The notes under the pieces were generated by a model. The model had not been told where the DNA came from. It did no database searches and worked only from the letters and a program-made list of their open reading frames with translations. From contig CAWIKL010000001.1 in NCBI GenBank assembly GCA_963836665.1, positions 2,914,001 to 2,978,000 on the forward strand: a stretch of DNA of 64,000 nucleotides. Direction: 5' to 3'. Shown piece by piece: positions 42,590 through 53,761 of this stretch. Origin of the DNA: JAICSD01 sp963836665 (lineage in GTDB: Bacteria > Acidobacteriota > Vicinamibacteria > Vicinamibacterales > 2-12-FULL-66-21). Both the position numbers and the translations under genes were made by a program. Each line of letters starts with the position of its first letter. The stretch's first letter is position 1.

Positions 42590-42878
42590 ACTTCGACGCG
42601 GAGGCCTTGCCGATGGGCAGCGCGTCCTCGAGATTGGCGTGCGGCCGCGGAATGACGTGGACCGACACGAGCTCGCCGACGCGGCGCGCGGCCGCAGCCC
42701 CGGCGTCGGTCGCCGCCTTGACGGCGGCCACGTCGCCGCGGACGATGGCGGTTACGTAGCCGGCGCCGATCTTCTCCCAGCCGACCAGCGTCACCTTGGC
42801 GGCCTTCACCATGGCATCCGCCGCTTCGATCATCGCGACGAGCCCCTTGGTTTCGACCATGCCGAGCGCTTCACCCAT
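42588..42878 (-). CDS. BMC-H hexameric microcompartment shell protein
   Basis: 96 aa, single BMC domain: MGEALGMVETKGLVAMIEAA, ADAMVKAAKVTLVGWEKIGA, GYVTAIVRGDVAAVKAATDA and the end VHVIPRPHANLEDALP. The KIGAG pore-side motif is typical. This is the only facet protein visible; related aldolase microcompartments usually encode two. It lies 45 bases after the aldolase and before the hairpin. Confidence 0.95.
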   Translation of the reverse strand: MGEALGMVETKGLVAMIEAADAMVKAAKVTLVGWEKIGAGYVTAIVRGDVAAVKAATDAGAAAARRVGELVSVHVIPRPHANLEDALPIGKASASK

Positions 42879-42923
42879 GCCAGACTCCTTGTATTCCGCT
42901 AGTTCTGCTTTCGGCGGAATCGA

Positions 42924-43754
42924 TCACTTCAATTCTCGGACGGCGGCTTCGATGAGCGCCGTCAGCTCGCCGTATGTTAGCCGAATTTCCCCCTCGCCGG
43001 GCAGCAGGCGGGCGCCCTCGGTCTCGGGGGCGAACACGGTCTGGCACCTCGCCGGATCGCCGAGGACATCGGCGACGAGCGCCGCCTCACCGGGCGGACA
43101 GATCGGCGCCGGCGCGGCGATGCCATATTTTCCCCGAAGGCCCTGCAAGCGGTCCACTTCCTGCCGCGACAACAACCGCTCGCCGCCGAGCAGCCGCGCC
43201 ACCAGGCTGATCTTGGCGAAGTGTTCGATCGTTTCCATCTTGTAGTACGCCGCGAACAGGTCGGCGCCGAGGGTCAGGGCGCCGTGGTTCGCCAGTAGCA
43301 TGCCGTCGTGCGCCTTGACGTACTTGCGCACCGCCTCGGGCAGTTCTTTCGTCGACGGCGTCGCGTAGTCGGCAATGGGCACGCTGCCGAGGGTGGTAAT
43401 CACCTCCGCCAGCACGGCGCGATCGAGCGGTATGCCGGCCACGGCGAAGCCGGTCGCGATCGGTGGATGGGCGTGCACCACAGCCTGCGCGTCGGCGCGC
43501 TGGCGATAGACCTCGAGATGCATCTGCATCTCGGACGAAGGATCGCGCTCGCCGGCGATTTTCTTGCCGTCGAGATCGGTGACGACCATCATGTCGGCCG
43601 TCATGAAGCCCTTGCACACGTTCTTTGGCGTCATCAGCAGGCGCCCCCCGTCGAGGCGGCAGCTGATGTTGCCGTCGTTCGACGCCGTGTAACCGCGGGC
43701 GTACAAACGCCGGCCGACTTCGACAATGCCGTCGCGGAGCGTTGTCTCAGTCAT
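42924..43754 (-). CDS. class II aldolase (fuculose-1-phosphate aldolase type), microcompartment cargo
   Basis: Zinc aldolase that splits a deoxysugar phosphate to DHAP and an aldehyde. Blocks: GYTASNDGNISCRL, PSSEMQMHLEVYR (catalytic Glu), VVHAHPPIATGFA (zinc His pair), LLANHGALTLG. After the catalytic domain (about 210 residues) a linker rich in Pro/Gly leads to a C-terminal amphipathic helix (YGELTALIEAAVRELK), a probable encapsulation peptide. ATG 43754 overlaps the YHS gene stop (ATGA). In known aldolase microcompartments the aldehyde goes to an aldehyde dehydrogenase; none is in this window. Confidence 0.9.
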   Translation of the reverse strand: MTETTLRDGIVEVGRRLYARGYTASNDGNISCRLDGGRLLMTPKNVCKGFMTADMMVVTDLDGKKIAGERDPSSEMQMHLEVYRQRADAQAVVHAHPPIATGFAVAGIPLDRAVLAEVITTLGSVPIADYATPSTKELPEAVRKYVKAHDGMLLANHGALTLGADLFAAYYKMETIEHFAKISLVARLLGGERLLSRQEVDRLQGLRGKYGIAAPAPICPPGEAALVADVLGDPARCQTVFAPETEGARLLPGEGEIRLTYGELTALIEAAVRELK

Positions 43755-44008
43755 TGCGCGACCTTGAGCGCGTAGGCGCGGCGGCAATTCTCGGAGCAGA
43801 AGAATTTCATCTGCGCCCCGCTGCCGGTGCTCACCGACGTGGTCGGGACGACGTAGGTGCCGCACACCGGATCGCGCACCAGCGCCACAGGCCTGGTCGC
43901 CTTCGGCCGCGTCGGTGTCCGCATGCCCTCGGCGATGCCCCGCACCAGTCGCAGCACGCTGCGCAGAATCAGCGAGACCAGGATGAAGCGGATCAGCAGA
44001 ACGATCAC
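43751..44008 (-). CDS. small membrane protein with YHS-like metal-binding domain
   Basis: 85 aa. An N-terminal helix (IVLLIRFILVSLILRSVLRL) and a YHS/TRASH-like module: DPVCGTYVVP and KFFCSENCRRAYA, Cys residues that bind metal in this family. Lies between a TPR gene and the aldolase with 4-base overlaps on both sides. A role in metal supply or redox sensing is possible but unproven. Confidence 0.75.
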   Translation of the reverse strand: MIVLLIRFILVSLILRSVLRLVRGIAEGMRTPTRPKATRPVALVRDPVCGTYVVPTTSVSTGSGAQMKFFCSENCRRAYALKVAQ

Positions 44009-44628
44009 GGCGACCCCGGCGGCTTGCCGCCGCCAAGCTCCGGATGCGCCGAGCGGATGCCGTCGAGCGCCTGCCGCGCCGCGCGCGCCTCTTCGGAAGA
44101 CGGGGCGACGTCGATTATCTTCTGCCAGACCTCGGCGGCCCCTTTGAGGTCCTGCTTGCCGAATGCGCGCACGATGCCGATGTTCATCAGCGTCTTGGCG
44201 TGCTTTGGGTCGATCGCGAGCGACGTGTCGAACTGCGCCAGCGCCTTGTCCGGATCGTTCATGTAGTAGTAGGCGATGCCGAGATCGGTGCTGACGTTGG
44301 CGTCATGCGGGTTGATCGCCAGCGCCTGCTGATACCAGTCGACGGCCTCGGGGTAGCGCCCCGCGTCGAAGTACATATTGCCGAGCTCGACACGGCTGGC
44401 GACGTCGGATCGGTTCTGCTGCGCCGTGGTCTTGAGCGCCGAGGCGCGTCCTTCATCGAGCGCCGCAGGTGCCTGCTGCCCGTTCGACGACGACGCGGCC
44501 GGCGCGGCCGGCGCGACTGACGCTGTCGGCGCCGCACGGCCGCCCCCCTGCTGAGAGCCGATGATCCAGCCGACCAGCAGCCCGAAGAACACGCCCGCGA
44601 TACCGACAATGACGGAGTCCTTGGACAC
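44005..44628 (-). CDS. membrane-anchored TPR protein
   Basis: 207 aa. Residues 5-27 are a membrane helix (IVGIAGVFFGLLVGWIIGS), followed by an Ala/Pro/Ser-rich linker and three tetratricopeptide repeats (VELGNMYFDAGRYPEAVDWY; TDLGIAYYYMNDPDKALAQF; MNIGIVRAFGKQDLKGAAEV). Protein-binding scaffold. GTG start at 44628. Head of the overlapping TPR-YHS-aldolase run. Confidence 0.85.
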   Translation of the reverse strand: MSKDSVIVGIAGVFFGLLVGWIIGSQQGGGRAAPTASVAPAAPAASSSNGQQAPAALDEGRASALKTTAQQNRSDVASRVELGNMYFDAGRYPEAVDWYQQALAINPHDANVSTDLGIAYYYMNDPDKALAQFDTSLAIDPKHAKTLMNIGIVRAFGKQDLKGAAEVWQKIIDVAPSSEEARAARQALDGIRSAHPELGGGKPPGSP

Positions 44629-44662
44629 GGAAGACTCCGATCTTATGCGAATCTAGGGGCAA

Positions 44663-45478
44663 TTGCTCTCCATCCTCGTCGTCAACTTCAACACCCGCGA
44701 CTGCCTGGGTGACTGCCTGTCGAGCCTCTTCCAGACGCTGCCGGCGGGGACGTTCGAAGTGCTCGTCCTCGACAACGCATCGGTCGATGACAGCATCGCG
44801 ACGGCGAAGCGACTCGACCTGCCGGTGCAGTGGACGCTGCTCGATCGCAATGTCGGTTTTGCGCAGGGGAACAACGAACTGGCGGCGCAGGCGGCGGGCG
44901 ATTTCATCTGCCTGCTGAACCCCGACACGATACTCATGGCCGATTGCCTGACGCCGCTCGTCGAGTTCCTCCGCGCCCATCCCGACGCGGGCATCGTCGG
45001 TCCGCATCATCTGGGCGCGGACGGTCACTGGCAGCTGACGTTCGGCGCGGCGGTCACGCTGCGCGCCGAGTTCCTCTACGCGATCAACCCGCAGGCGTTC
45101 TGGGCGCGCTATCCCGCCGACAGTCCGCCGGCGCCGCTCGACGTGGCGTGGCTGGCGGGCAGCTGCCTGGTATTCCGTACCGCCCTGATGGAAGACCTTG
45201 GCGGACTGTTCGATCCGCGCTTCTTCATCAACGACGAGGACGTCGACTTGTGCCGGCGGGTCCGCGCGCACGGCCTGCGCTCGGTTTACCTGCCCGTCCG
45301 CGGCCTCGTCCACTACGGCGGCGCGAGCCGGCCGTTCCTCGCCGATGAGAAACGCCACACCTACCGCAGCCGCGAAACCTATTTCAAAAAATACTATCCG
45401 CTTCCCGGCGTGCTGCTCTTCCGCCTGGCGCGTACCCTGCGCCGAATTCGCGACCACGTGGCTGGATTGCGACGCTAG
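44663..45478 (+). CDS. GT2 family glycosyltransferase (rhamnosyltransferase-like)
   Basis: GT-A fold. SILVVNFNTRDCLGDCLSSL, VLVLDNASVDDS, NVGFAQGNNELA, LLNPDTIL (DxD metal site) and WLAGSCLVFRTALMEDLGG, FFINDEDVDLCRRVR (catalytic-base region) match wbbL-like rhamnosyl/glycosyltransferases of surface polysaccharide. TTG start at 44663. Stands alone between two minus units; acceptor unknown. Confidence 0.88.
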   Translation: MLSILVVNFNTRDCLGDCLSSLFQTLPAGTFEVLVLDNASVDDSIATAKRLDLPVQWTLLDRNVGFAQGNNELAAQAAGDFICLLNPDTILMADCLTPLVEFLRAHPDAGIVGPHHLGADGHWQLTFGAAVTLRAEFLYAINPQAFWARYPADSPPAPLDVAWLAGSCLVFRTALMEDLGGLFDPRFFINDEDVDLCRRVRAHGLRSVYLPVRGLVHYGGASRPFLADEKRHTYRSRETYFKKYYPLPGVLLFRLARTLRRIRDHVAGLRR

Positions 45479-45503
45479 TCACGCGGGACATCCGAGAGGA
45501 GCC

Positions 45504-46265
45504 TCACTGGGCGGCGCAGGCAACGAGGTAGTCGCGAACGGCGCGATCCAGGCCGACGTAGAGGGCGTGCGAGATCAGTGCGTGGCCGATCGAGACTTCA
45601 TCGAGGTGTGGCAGCATGCGGAACAGCACGAGGTTGTCGAGATCGAGATCATGGCCCGCGTTGATGCCCAGGCCAAGGCTGTGCGCGATCACCGCGGCGT
45701 TCCCATAGCGGCGGAGACTTCGCTGCGCCGCCTCGGGCCCCTGCCTGAACGCCGCGGCGAACGGCTCGGTATAGAGCTCGATACGGGCGGCGCCGATCGA
45801 TGCGGCCCAGCGGATAGGCGCGGTCTCCGGCTCGACGAACAGGCTGACGCGGATGCCGCGGTCCTGCAAGTCCTTGACGGTCGCGCGCAGCGCCTCGACG
45901 GGCGTGTCGGCGTGCCATCCGGCCTGACTGGTAATCTCGCCGGGGGCGACCGGGACCAGCGTGCACTGGTGTGGCTGGACCTCTCGCACCAGGTCCAGGA
46001 GGTCGGAGCGCGGATCCCCCTCGATGTTCAGCTCGATCTCGCCGCGGCGCGGCGCGAGGAACGCCGCGATCTCGCGCACGTCGCTGCGGCGGATGTGACG
46101 CTCATCGGCGCGCGGATGCACGGTGATGCCTCTCGCGCCGGCATCGAGACAGACACCGACGGCGTCGATGACCGACGGGATGCGGCCGCCGCGCGAGTTG
46201 CGCAGCGTGGCGATCTTGTTGACGTTGACCGAAAGCCGGGGACCGGAGTCAGGGGGCTGGGTCAT
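45504..46265 (-). CDS. pdxJ: pyridoxine 5'-phosphate synthase
   Basis: Condenses 3-amino-2-oxopropyl phosphate and deoxyxylulose 5-phosphate into PNP (vitamin B6). TIM barrel: LSVNVNKIATLRNSRGG, GARGITVHPRADERHI (active-site His), EINLNIEGDP-like ELNIEGDPRSDLL, and the C-terminal GLGINAGHDLDLDNL. Sits 11 bases after glmM, completing the cdaA-cdaR-glmM-pdxJ run. Confidence 0.95.
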   Translation of the reverse strand: MTQPPDSGPRLSVNVNKIATLRNSRGGRIPSVIDAVGVCLDAGARGITVHPRADERHIRRSDVREIAAFLAPRRGEIELNIEGDPRSDLLDLVREVQPHQCTLVPVAPGEITSQAGWHADTPVEALRATVKDLQDRGIRVSLFVEPETAPIRWAASIGAARIELYTEPFAAAFRQGPEAAQRSLRRYGNAAVIAHSLGLGINAGHDLDLDNLVLFRMLPHLDEVSIGHALISHALYVGLDRAVRDYLVACAAQ

Positions 46266-46276
46266 GAAGGCGCCAC

Positions 46277-47617
46277 TTAACCCAGATGCTGCTTGACGGT
46301 CTCGGCAATCTCGTTGGCCCAGCCGCGGATCTCGTGCTGGTCCTTGCCCTCGAGCATCACCCGGAGCAGCGGCTCGGTCCCCGAATAGCGGACGAGGAGC
46401 CGCCCGTGACCGCCGAGACGCTGCTCCACCCGCTCCATCACCGCAGCGACGGCTGGCACCGACTTCAGATCCCGGCGCTCCCTGACGCGGACGTTGACGA
46501 GCACCTGCGGATAGGTGACCAGCTGCGCCGCCAGGTCGGCGAGGTCGCGGCCGGTATCGGCGATCACGCGCAGCAGGTTCAGCGCCGTCGCGATGCCATC
46601 GCCGGTGAACAGATGATCCGAGAAGATGATGTGCCCGGACTGTTCGCCGCCAACCGAAATGCCGCGCTTCAGCATCTCCTCCATTACATACTTGTCACCC
46701 ACAGGGCAGCGGACCAACTCGATACCGGACTCCTTCAGCGCTAGTTCGAGGCCGATGTTGCTCATTACCGTCGCCACGATGGCGTTGCCGGCCAGCCGCC
46801 CCTGCGCTTTCATGTGGCGGGCGGCCAGCAGCATCACCGCGTCGCCATCGACGACCTGACCGCGGTGATCGATGAAGATAGCGCGATCTCCGTCGCCGTC
46901 GAACGCGACGCCCATGCGGTGGCCGCCGCTGCGGACAACGTCGGCGAGGCATTCTGGATGAGTCGAGCCGCACTCGAGGTTGATGTTGCGGCCGTTGGGC
47001 TCGTCGCCGATGACGCTGACGTCGAATCCCAGCTCGCGAAAGAGCCGCGGCGCCACCGTCGTCGTTGCGCCATTGGCGCAATCGATGGCGAGACGGAAGT
47101 CGCTGAGGCGCGACGGATCGGGCAGCGCGGCGCGCAGGTGGGCAATGTACTGGTCGACGACCTCGGTCTGCTCGACAGGCGGCAGCGAGCCCCCCGGTAC
47201 GGACCACGACGGGTCGGCGATGATCGATTCGACGTGACGTTCGAGCGTCTCGGTGAACTTCTCGCCACGGCCGGAGAACACCTTGATGCCGTTGTCCTCG
47301 AACGGATTGTGCGAGGCGCTGATCACCAGACCGGCGTCGAAGCCCATCGTCGGCGTGATGTAGGCGATCGCCGGTGTCGGAATCACCCCGGCGCTCGCGA
47401 TCGACGCCCCCTCGGCATGCACGCCGCGGCCGAGCTCGCGCTCGATCCAGTCCCCCGACTCGCGCGTATCGCGGCCGATGATGAAGCGCAGCGGCTTCGC
47501 TTCAGCCCCGCGCAACGCGCGCACCAGCGCCGCGCCGAGCCGTGCCACCGTGTCGTGATCGAGCGGAGGCTCCCCGGCCTTGCCGCGGACGCCGTCGGTA
47601 CCGAACAACTTGGACAT
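46277..47617 (-). CDS. glmM: phosphoglucosamine mutase
   Basis: Interconverts glucosamine 6- and 1-phosphate for UDP-GlcNAc. Phosphoserine loop VISASHNPFEDNGIKVF; metal loop FDGDGDRAIFIDHRG; sugar-binding GGEQSGHIIF; phosphate-binding RYSGTEPLLRVML. 446 aa, normal. The cdaA-cdaR-glmM arrangement is conserved and GlmM is a known brake on CdaA in Firmicutes. Confidence 0.96.
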   Translation of the reverse strand: MSKLFGTDGVRGKAGEPPLDHDTVARLGAALVRALRGAEAKPLRFIIGRDTRESGDWIERELGRGVHAEGASIASAGVIPTPAIAYITPTMGFDAGLVISASHNPFEDNGIKVFSGRGEKFTETLERHVESIIADPSWSVPGGSLPPVEQTEVVDQYIAHLRAALPDPSRLSDFRLAIDCANGATTTVAPRLFRELGFDVSVIGDEPNGRNINLECGSTHPECLADVVRSGGHRMGVAFDGDGDRAIFIDHRGQVVDGDAVMLLAARHMKAQGRLAGNAIVATVMSNIGLELALKESGIELVRCPVGDKYVMEEMLKRGISVGGEQSGHIIFSDHLFTGDGIATALNLLRVIADTGRDLADLAAQLVTYPQVLVNVRVRERRDLKSVPAVAAVMERVEQRLGGHGRLLVRYSGTEPLLRVMLEGKDQHEIRGWANEIAETVKQHLG

Positions 47618-47624
47618 CGCGTGC

Positions 47625-48536
47625 TTACTTCACCGTCACCGTGAGGACTGCCGGATCGATCGCGACCACACCGAAACGCTCGGCCGGGGCGACCTGAACC
47701 CGCAGATTGTACCGGCCGGCTCCAAGGCCGGCAAGATCGAGGTAGGCCTCGACGCTGTCGGGCTCGAGCTGGGCCAGCGCGGTCTGTTCTCCGCGCACCG
47801 TGACGCGCACGAACCTGGGCGACAGCTGCGCGGAAAGTCCCTGCGCGACATTGCGGTAGCGGACCGGCACCGCGTCGATCTGCCGTTCCACGGGCGCCGG
47901 CCAGATCTCGACGGTCACCTGCGCGTTCTGCGGCTGGGCCAGCCGCACCGACGTGTCGACGACGCCGATCGCAACTGCGTCGCGTACCTGCACCTTCGCG
48001 TCCTTAATCGGCACCGGCTCGGTGGTTGCTTCCGCGACCTGGCGGACGCGGGTCTCCGGCCCCACGATCTCGACGGTCGCCGGCTCGGAACGGATGCGGC
48101 CGACCACGTAGCCCGGCGCCGGATCGCCTTCCGTTGCCGCCACGACCGGCACCGATCGGTGCGCCGACTTCTCGAGATCGAGGGCCAGCGTCGAGGGAAT
48201 GACCTGCGCCACCTCGACGCCGAACGGGGCGCGTACTTCGTCAGCGCGAATGTGGAACAACCGGGAGCCCGATCGCGCTCCAGCCAAGTCGAGCACGGCG
48301 ACGATTTCGCCCGATTGCATGCGGCTCAAGAGCGCTGACGAGCCGCGCAGGCGCACGTCCACGGTGTCGGGGGTGTTGCCGACGATTTCCAGCGCTTCGG
48401 GAACGTTGCGGAACTCGAGCGGCACGCGCAGGCTGCGCTCGACCAGATGCTCGCCGGCCACCGTCATCCACAACAGGATGGCGAGGGTCAGCGCCAGCAG
48501 CTTCAGTCCGAGGTTGCGGAACGGGTGATAGCGCAT
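47625..48536 (-). CDS. cdaR: YbbR-domain protein, CdaA regulator
   Basis: 303 aa. N-terminal helix (LGLKLLALTLAILLWMTVA) then three or four YbbR repeats (FRNVPEALEIVGNTPDTVDV; GVEVAQVIPSTLALDLEK; AQGLSAQLSPRFVRVTVRG). In other bacteria CdaR binds CdaA and modulates c-di-AMP synthesis. The ATG at 48536 overlaps the cdaA stop (TGATG). The frame could open further upstream, but that part is cdaA in another frame. Confidence 0.9.
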   Translation of the reverse strand: MRYHPFRNLGLKLLALTLAILLWMTVAGEHLVERSLRVPLEFRNVPEALEIVGNTPDTVDVRLRGSSALLSRMQSGEIVAVLDLAGARSGSRLFHIRADEVRAPFGVEVAQVIPSTLALDLEKSAHRSVPVVAATEGDPAPGYVVGRIRSEPATVEIVGPETRVRQVAEATTEPVPIKDAKVQVRDAVAIGVVDTSVRLAQPQNAQVTVEIWPAPVERQIDAVPVRYRNVAQGLSAQLSPRFVRVTVRGEQTALAQLEPDSVEAYLDLAGLGAGRYNLRVQVAPAERFGVVAIDPAVLTVTVK

Positions 48537-49318
48537 CAGCCTCGCCGCCCCTGCATCAGCCGGCGCAAGCGGGTGCGCAAATCGTCGGGCGTGAGGCCGC
48601 GCTGGATCTGACCGTCGAGCGCGATCGAAATCGTCCCGGTTTCTTCCGAGACCACGACGGTCACGGCGTCGCTCTCTTCCGTGAGCCCAATGGCGGCGCG
48701 ATGGCGCGTGCCGAGCTCGCGGCTGAGGCGCGGGTTCACGGTCAGCGGCAGGAAGCACGCCGCGGCGGCGACTCGTCCTTCCTGCAGGATTACCGCCCCG
48801 TCATGCAGCGGCGATCCCGGCTTGAAAATAGTCAGCAGCAGGTCGTAGGTCAGCGTCGCGTCGAGTGGAATGCCGCTTTCGATGTAATTGCGCAGCCCGA
48901 TCTCCCGCTCCAGCGCGACGATCGCCCCCACCTTCTGCTGCGCCAGCATCGTCGCGGCGACGACGACTTCCTCAACCGTCTCGTCGGTTGCTTGCTGGCG
49001 GCTCAAGTAGCGGAAGAACGGCGCCTGCCCGAGATGCGCGAGGGCCCGGCGGATGTCAGACTGGAAGATGACGATCGCCGCGAACGCGACGTAGACCAGC
49101 GCGTTACGGATCAACCAGTTGAGCGTCTGCAACGGCGCCAGCTGCGACACGTAGAACAGCCCGACGACGAGCATCGACCCGACCGCCATCTGCACCGCGC
49201 GGGTGCCGCGGATCAGCTTCAGCGCCTCGTAAATCAGGATGGAAACGGCGAGAATGTCGGCCACGTCCCACCAGCCAACGGGCGGCCGTCGCAGCAGGCT
49301 CTGGAGGTAGTCGGACAT
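48536..49318 (-). CDS. cdaA: diadenylate cyclase
   Basis: Membrane enzyme that makes c-di-AMP from two ATP. Three N-terminal helices (about residues 15-90), then the DAC domain with the catalytic motifs DGAVILQEGRVAAAACFLPL and TRHRAAIGLTEESDA (DGA and RHR). ATG 49318. Followed by cdaR and glmM, the standard order. c-di-AMP controls osmolyte and cell-wall balance. Confidence 0.96.
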   Translation of the reverse strand: MSDYLQSLLRRPPVGWWDVADILAVSILIYEALKLIRGTRAVQMAVGSMLVVGLFYVSQLAPLQTLNWLIRNALVYVAFAAIVIFQSDIRRALAHLGQAPFFRYLSRQQATDETVEEVVVAATMLAQQKVGAIVALEREIGLRNYIESGIPLDATLTYDLLLTIFKPGSPLHDGAVILQEGRVAAAACFLPLTVNPRLSRELGTRHRAAIGLTEESDAVTVVVSEETGTISIALDGQIQRGLTPDDLRTRLRRLMQGRRG

Positions 49319-49335
49319 CTACAGGATGTAGCTTA

Positions 49336-50211
49336 TCAACGCGGGGTGGCTGAGTGGGCCTCGAGCATCGCGTCGGCTACGCGCACGACATCGACCATCG
49401 CCGCAACGTTGTGGACGCGGACGATGTGGGCGCCGCGCAGGACGCTGGCCGCGACGGCGGCGGCAGTGGCCCAGTCGCGCGCCGCGGCCGGGCGGTCGCC
49501 GACCGCCGCCCGCAGGAATGACTTGCGTGACGGCCCGGCCAAGACGGGACGGTCGAGCACGGCCAGTTCGTCGAGGCGGGCCAGCGTCTGGAAGCTGTGC
49601 TCCGCGCGCTTGGCAAAACCAACGCCGGGATCGAGCACGATCGCCTCACGCCGCACCCCGGCAGATTCTGCACGCCGTATCGCTGTGCCGAGCTCGGCGC
49701 ACACCTCTGCAATAGCGTCCGTGTAGACGGCTCGCACGTACATGTCCGTGGAACGGCCCCGCGTGTGCATCAGGATGAGTGCCGCACCGGTCTCCGCGGC
49801 CACATCACCGAGGGCCGGCTCGTAGAGCAATCCGCTGATGTCGTTGACGATCGTGGCGCCCGCCGCCATGGCGTCGCGGGCGACACGCGCCTTGTAGGTG
49901 TCGATGGAAATCGGGATGGACACGCGCGTGGCGAGGCGCTCCACGACCGGCAGCACCCGGCGCAACTCCTCGGCCTCGCCGACTGCCGCCGCGCCAGGTC
50001 GGGTCGACTCGCCGCCGACGTCGAGGATGTCGGCGCCCTCGGCCGCCATACGGACGCCGGCCTCGACGGCTGCGTCGGGATCGAGGTGGAGGCCGCCGTC
50101 GGTGAATGAATCAGGCGTGACGTTGAGGATCCCCATCACAAGCGTACGCGAGCCCAACTGGAGGGGGGGCCTGCGAGGGAGCGGTACCGTGTAGGAACGG
50201 CGTGGGAACAT
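49336..50211 (-). CDS. folP: dihydropteroate synthase
   Basis: Joins p-aminobenzoate to the pterin pyrophosphate in folate synthesis. Signatures: LVMGILNVTPDSFTDGG and ADILDVGGESTRPGA, then INDISGL-like TIVNDISGLLYEP. The C-terminal phosphate site is in LAGPSRKSFLRAAVGD. ATG 50211 is chosen; the reading frame extends 26 codons more but through the 8-bp tandem repeat. Located between ftsH and cdaA. Confidence 0.94.
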   Translation of the reverse strand: MFPRRSYTVPLPRRPPLQLGSRTLVMGILNVTPDSFTDGGLHLDPDAAVEAGVRMAAEGADILDVGGESTRPGAAAVGEAEELRRVLPVVERLATRVSIPISIDTYKARVARDAMAAGATIVNDISGLLYEPALGDVAAETGAALILMHTRGRSTDMYVRAVYTDAIAEVCAELGTAIRRAESAGVRREAIVLDPGVGFAKRAEHSFQTLARLDELAVLDRPVLAGPSRKSFLRAAVGDRPAAARDWATAAAVAASVLRGAHIVRVHNVAAMVDVVRVADAMLEAHSATPR

Positions 50212-50220
50212 CGGCGAATC

Positions 50221-50325
50221 GGGTGATCGGGTGATCGGATGATCGGATGATCGGATGATCGGATGAGCGGGTGATCGGTCACAGATCACCCCATCACCCG
50301 ATCAGCAGATCACCCGATTCCCCGA
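50221..50325. repeat. 8-bp tandem repeat and its inverted copy
   Basis: Seven head-to-tail 8-base units GGRTGATC (one with GAGC) at 50221-50276, followed by reverse-complement-like units ATCACCC and AGATCACC up to about 50322. Together they can fold into a long imperfect hairpin between ftsH and folP. Similar GATCGGGT units lie before tilS (53683-53754). Confidence 0.8.
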
Positions 50326-52257
<1,932 letters not shown>

Positions 52258-52261
<4 letters not shown>

Positions 52262-53679
52262 CCTACGCCTCCTAAATGCCTGACTTTCAAGAGTATCACG
52301 CCTCGGGAAGGGTCCGTGACGCGAAAGTCCTCCGCCACCGACTGGCCCACTACCCACACGATTCGATCCCGCCCGTCCACTACGAGCGGGACCGTATCCC
52401 GCTCTCTCCGAGCGATCTTGCGATCGACGAAGAAATCCTGCAATTTCCGGGGTCCAGGCGCGCCCAGGGGCCGAAACCGGTCCCCCGGCCGGCGGCTGCG
52501 AACCGCCAAGGGGAGCTCCAGACTCCCGGCCGCGATCCCGACTTCCCCCCCGCGGGCCGCCCATTTCCTTTGACGCCCGCCGCGGGCCTCGAGTCTCGCG
52601 GCTTCAACGACAAGGCCGGCGACCTGGACCTCACCAGGAATAGACAGCGAAAACGCAAAACTGTTCGCCGCCACTTCCCGCCGTCCACGCCCGGTCGGCC
52701 GCGCCTGGAACGCCACGACCCCGCCGGCGTGCACAACGTCGACGCCGGCCAGGCTGGCCGCCGCTGGCGCTGTGGCGGTGGCGAGCATCAGCACCTGATC
52801 CACATGGTCGAACGACAGCGGTCTGGCTGGGGCGAGCCGTTCCAGCAAACGTTGGACCACGCGCGAGCTCAGTGCCCGCGGCGCGGCGGCGAGCCCGGCA
52901 GCATCGAGCCTGACTTGCGAGCGCTCATCACTTAAGACGATCTGTCGCTCCAGATCGATTGCCCGATCCTGCAGAAATTCTTCATCGTGCCGTGCGAGCG
53001 CGGCGGTGCGGGCGAGAATTGCGGCAACCGACGGCGAAAACCGTGATCCGAGATATGGGATGAGCTCGTGCCGGATCCGGTTACGCGGGATGGCGAGATC
53101 GAGATTGGTCGCATCCTCGCGCCATGTTTCGCCGAGGCCGGCCAGGTATTCGCGCAGACCGGCACGTTCGACGTCGATGAGCGGGCGGATCACCCGCCCG
53201 GCGCGAGGACGGATGCTCGCGAGGCCGCGGGTGCCGGCGCCGCGCAGGAGGCGCAGCAGAAGCGTCTCGGCCTGGTCGTCGCGCGTGTGCGCGACCGCAA
53301 TCGCATCGGCGCCAAGCGCGTCCGCAGCCCGGTCGAGAAACGCATAGCGCAAGGTCCTCGCCGCGTCTTCCGTCGATCGCTTCTGGGCCCGCGCGAACCC
53401 CGAGACGTCAGCCCGCTCCGACACGAACGGAAGACCGAGACGCATGCTGAGCGCGCCGCAGAATGCCTCGTCGGCGTCGGCCTGTTCGCCGCGAAGCCCG
53501 TGATGAAGGTGCGCCGCGCCGGCCAGCGCCAGGACACCGGTGGCAGTCAGCTCGCGCAGCACGAAGAGCAGCGCCACGGAATCGGCGCCCCCTGAGAGCG
53601 CCACGATCACACGCGCGCCGGCGCACAGCAGCGCGTGGCGACGCATGGCCTCGACGGTGCGGGCAGCGAGCGGAGACAT
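52258..53679 (-). CDS. tilS: tRNA(Ile)-lysidine synthetase
   Basis: Puts lysine on C34 of tRNA-Ile(CAU) so it reads AUA. PP-loop VALSGGADSVALLFVL; HHGLRGEQADADE; the C-terminal tRNA-binding domains with RRPGDRFRPLGAPGPRKLQD and the closing WVVGQSVAEDFRV. ATG 53679. A tRNA with a CAT anticodon lies 83 bases upstream on the same strand. Followed by ftsH with a 4-base overlap, a common pairing. Confidence 0.94.
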
Positions 53680-53682
53680 GAT

Positions 53683-53754
53683 GATCGGGTGATCGGGTAA
53701 TCAGATTGTCGGACTACCCGATTTCCAAATTACCCGATTTCCTATTACCCGATG
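53683..53754. repeat. GATCGGGT / ACCCGATT interspersed repeats
   Basis: Two direct GATCGGGT units (53683-53698) and three inverted ACCCGATT-like units spaced 15-17 bases apart (about 53716, 53732, 53747). They can pair with each other. Same family as the repeat at 50221-50325. Confidence 0.65.
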
Positions 53755-53761
53755 CAAAAAA

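Noticed and set aside
50221..50276. Replication-origin iterons or CRISPR
   Set aside because: Units are 8 bp with no spacers, no DnaA boxes and no cas or dnaA genes nearby.
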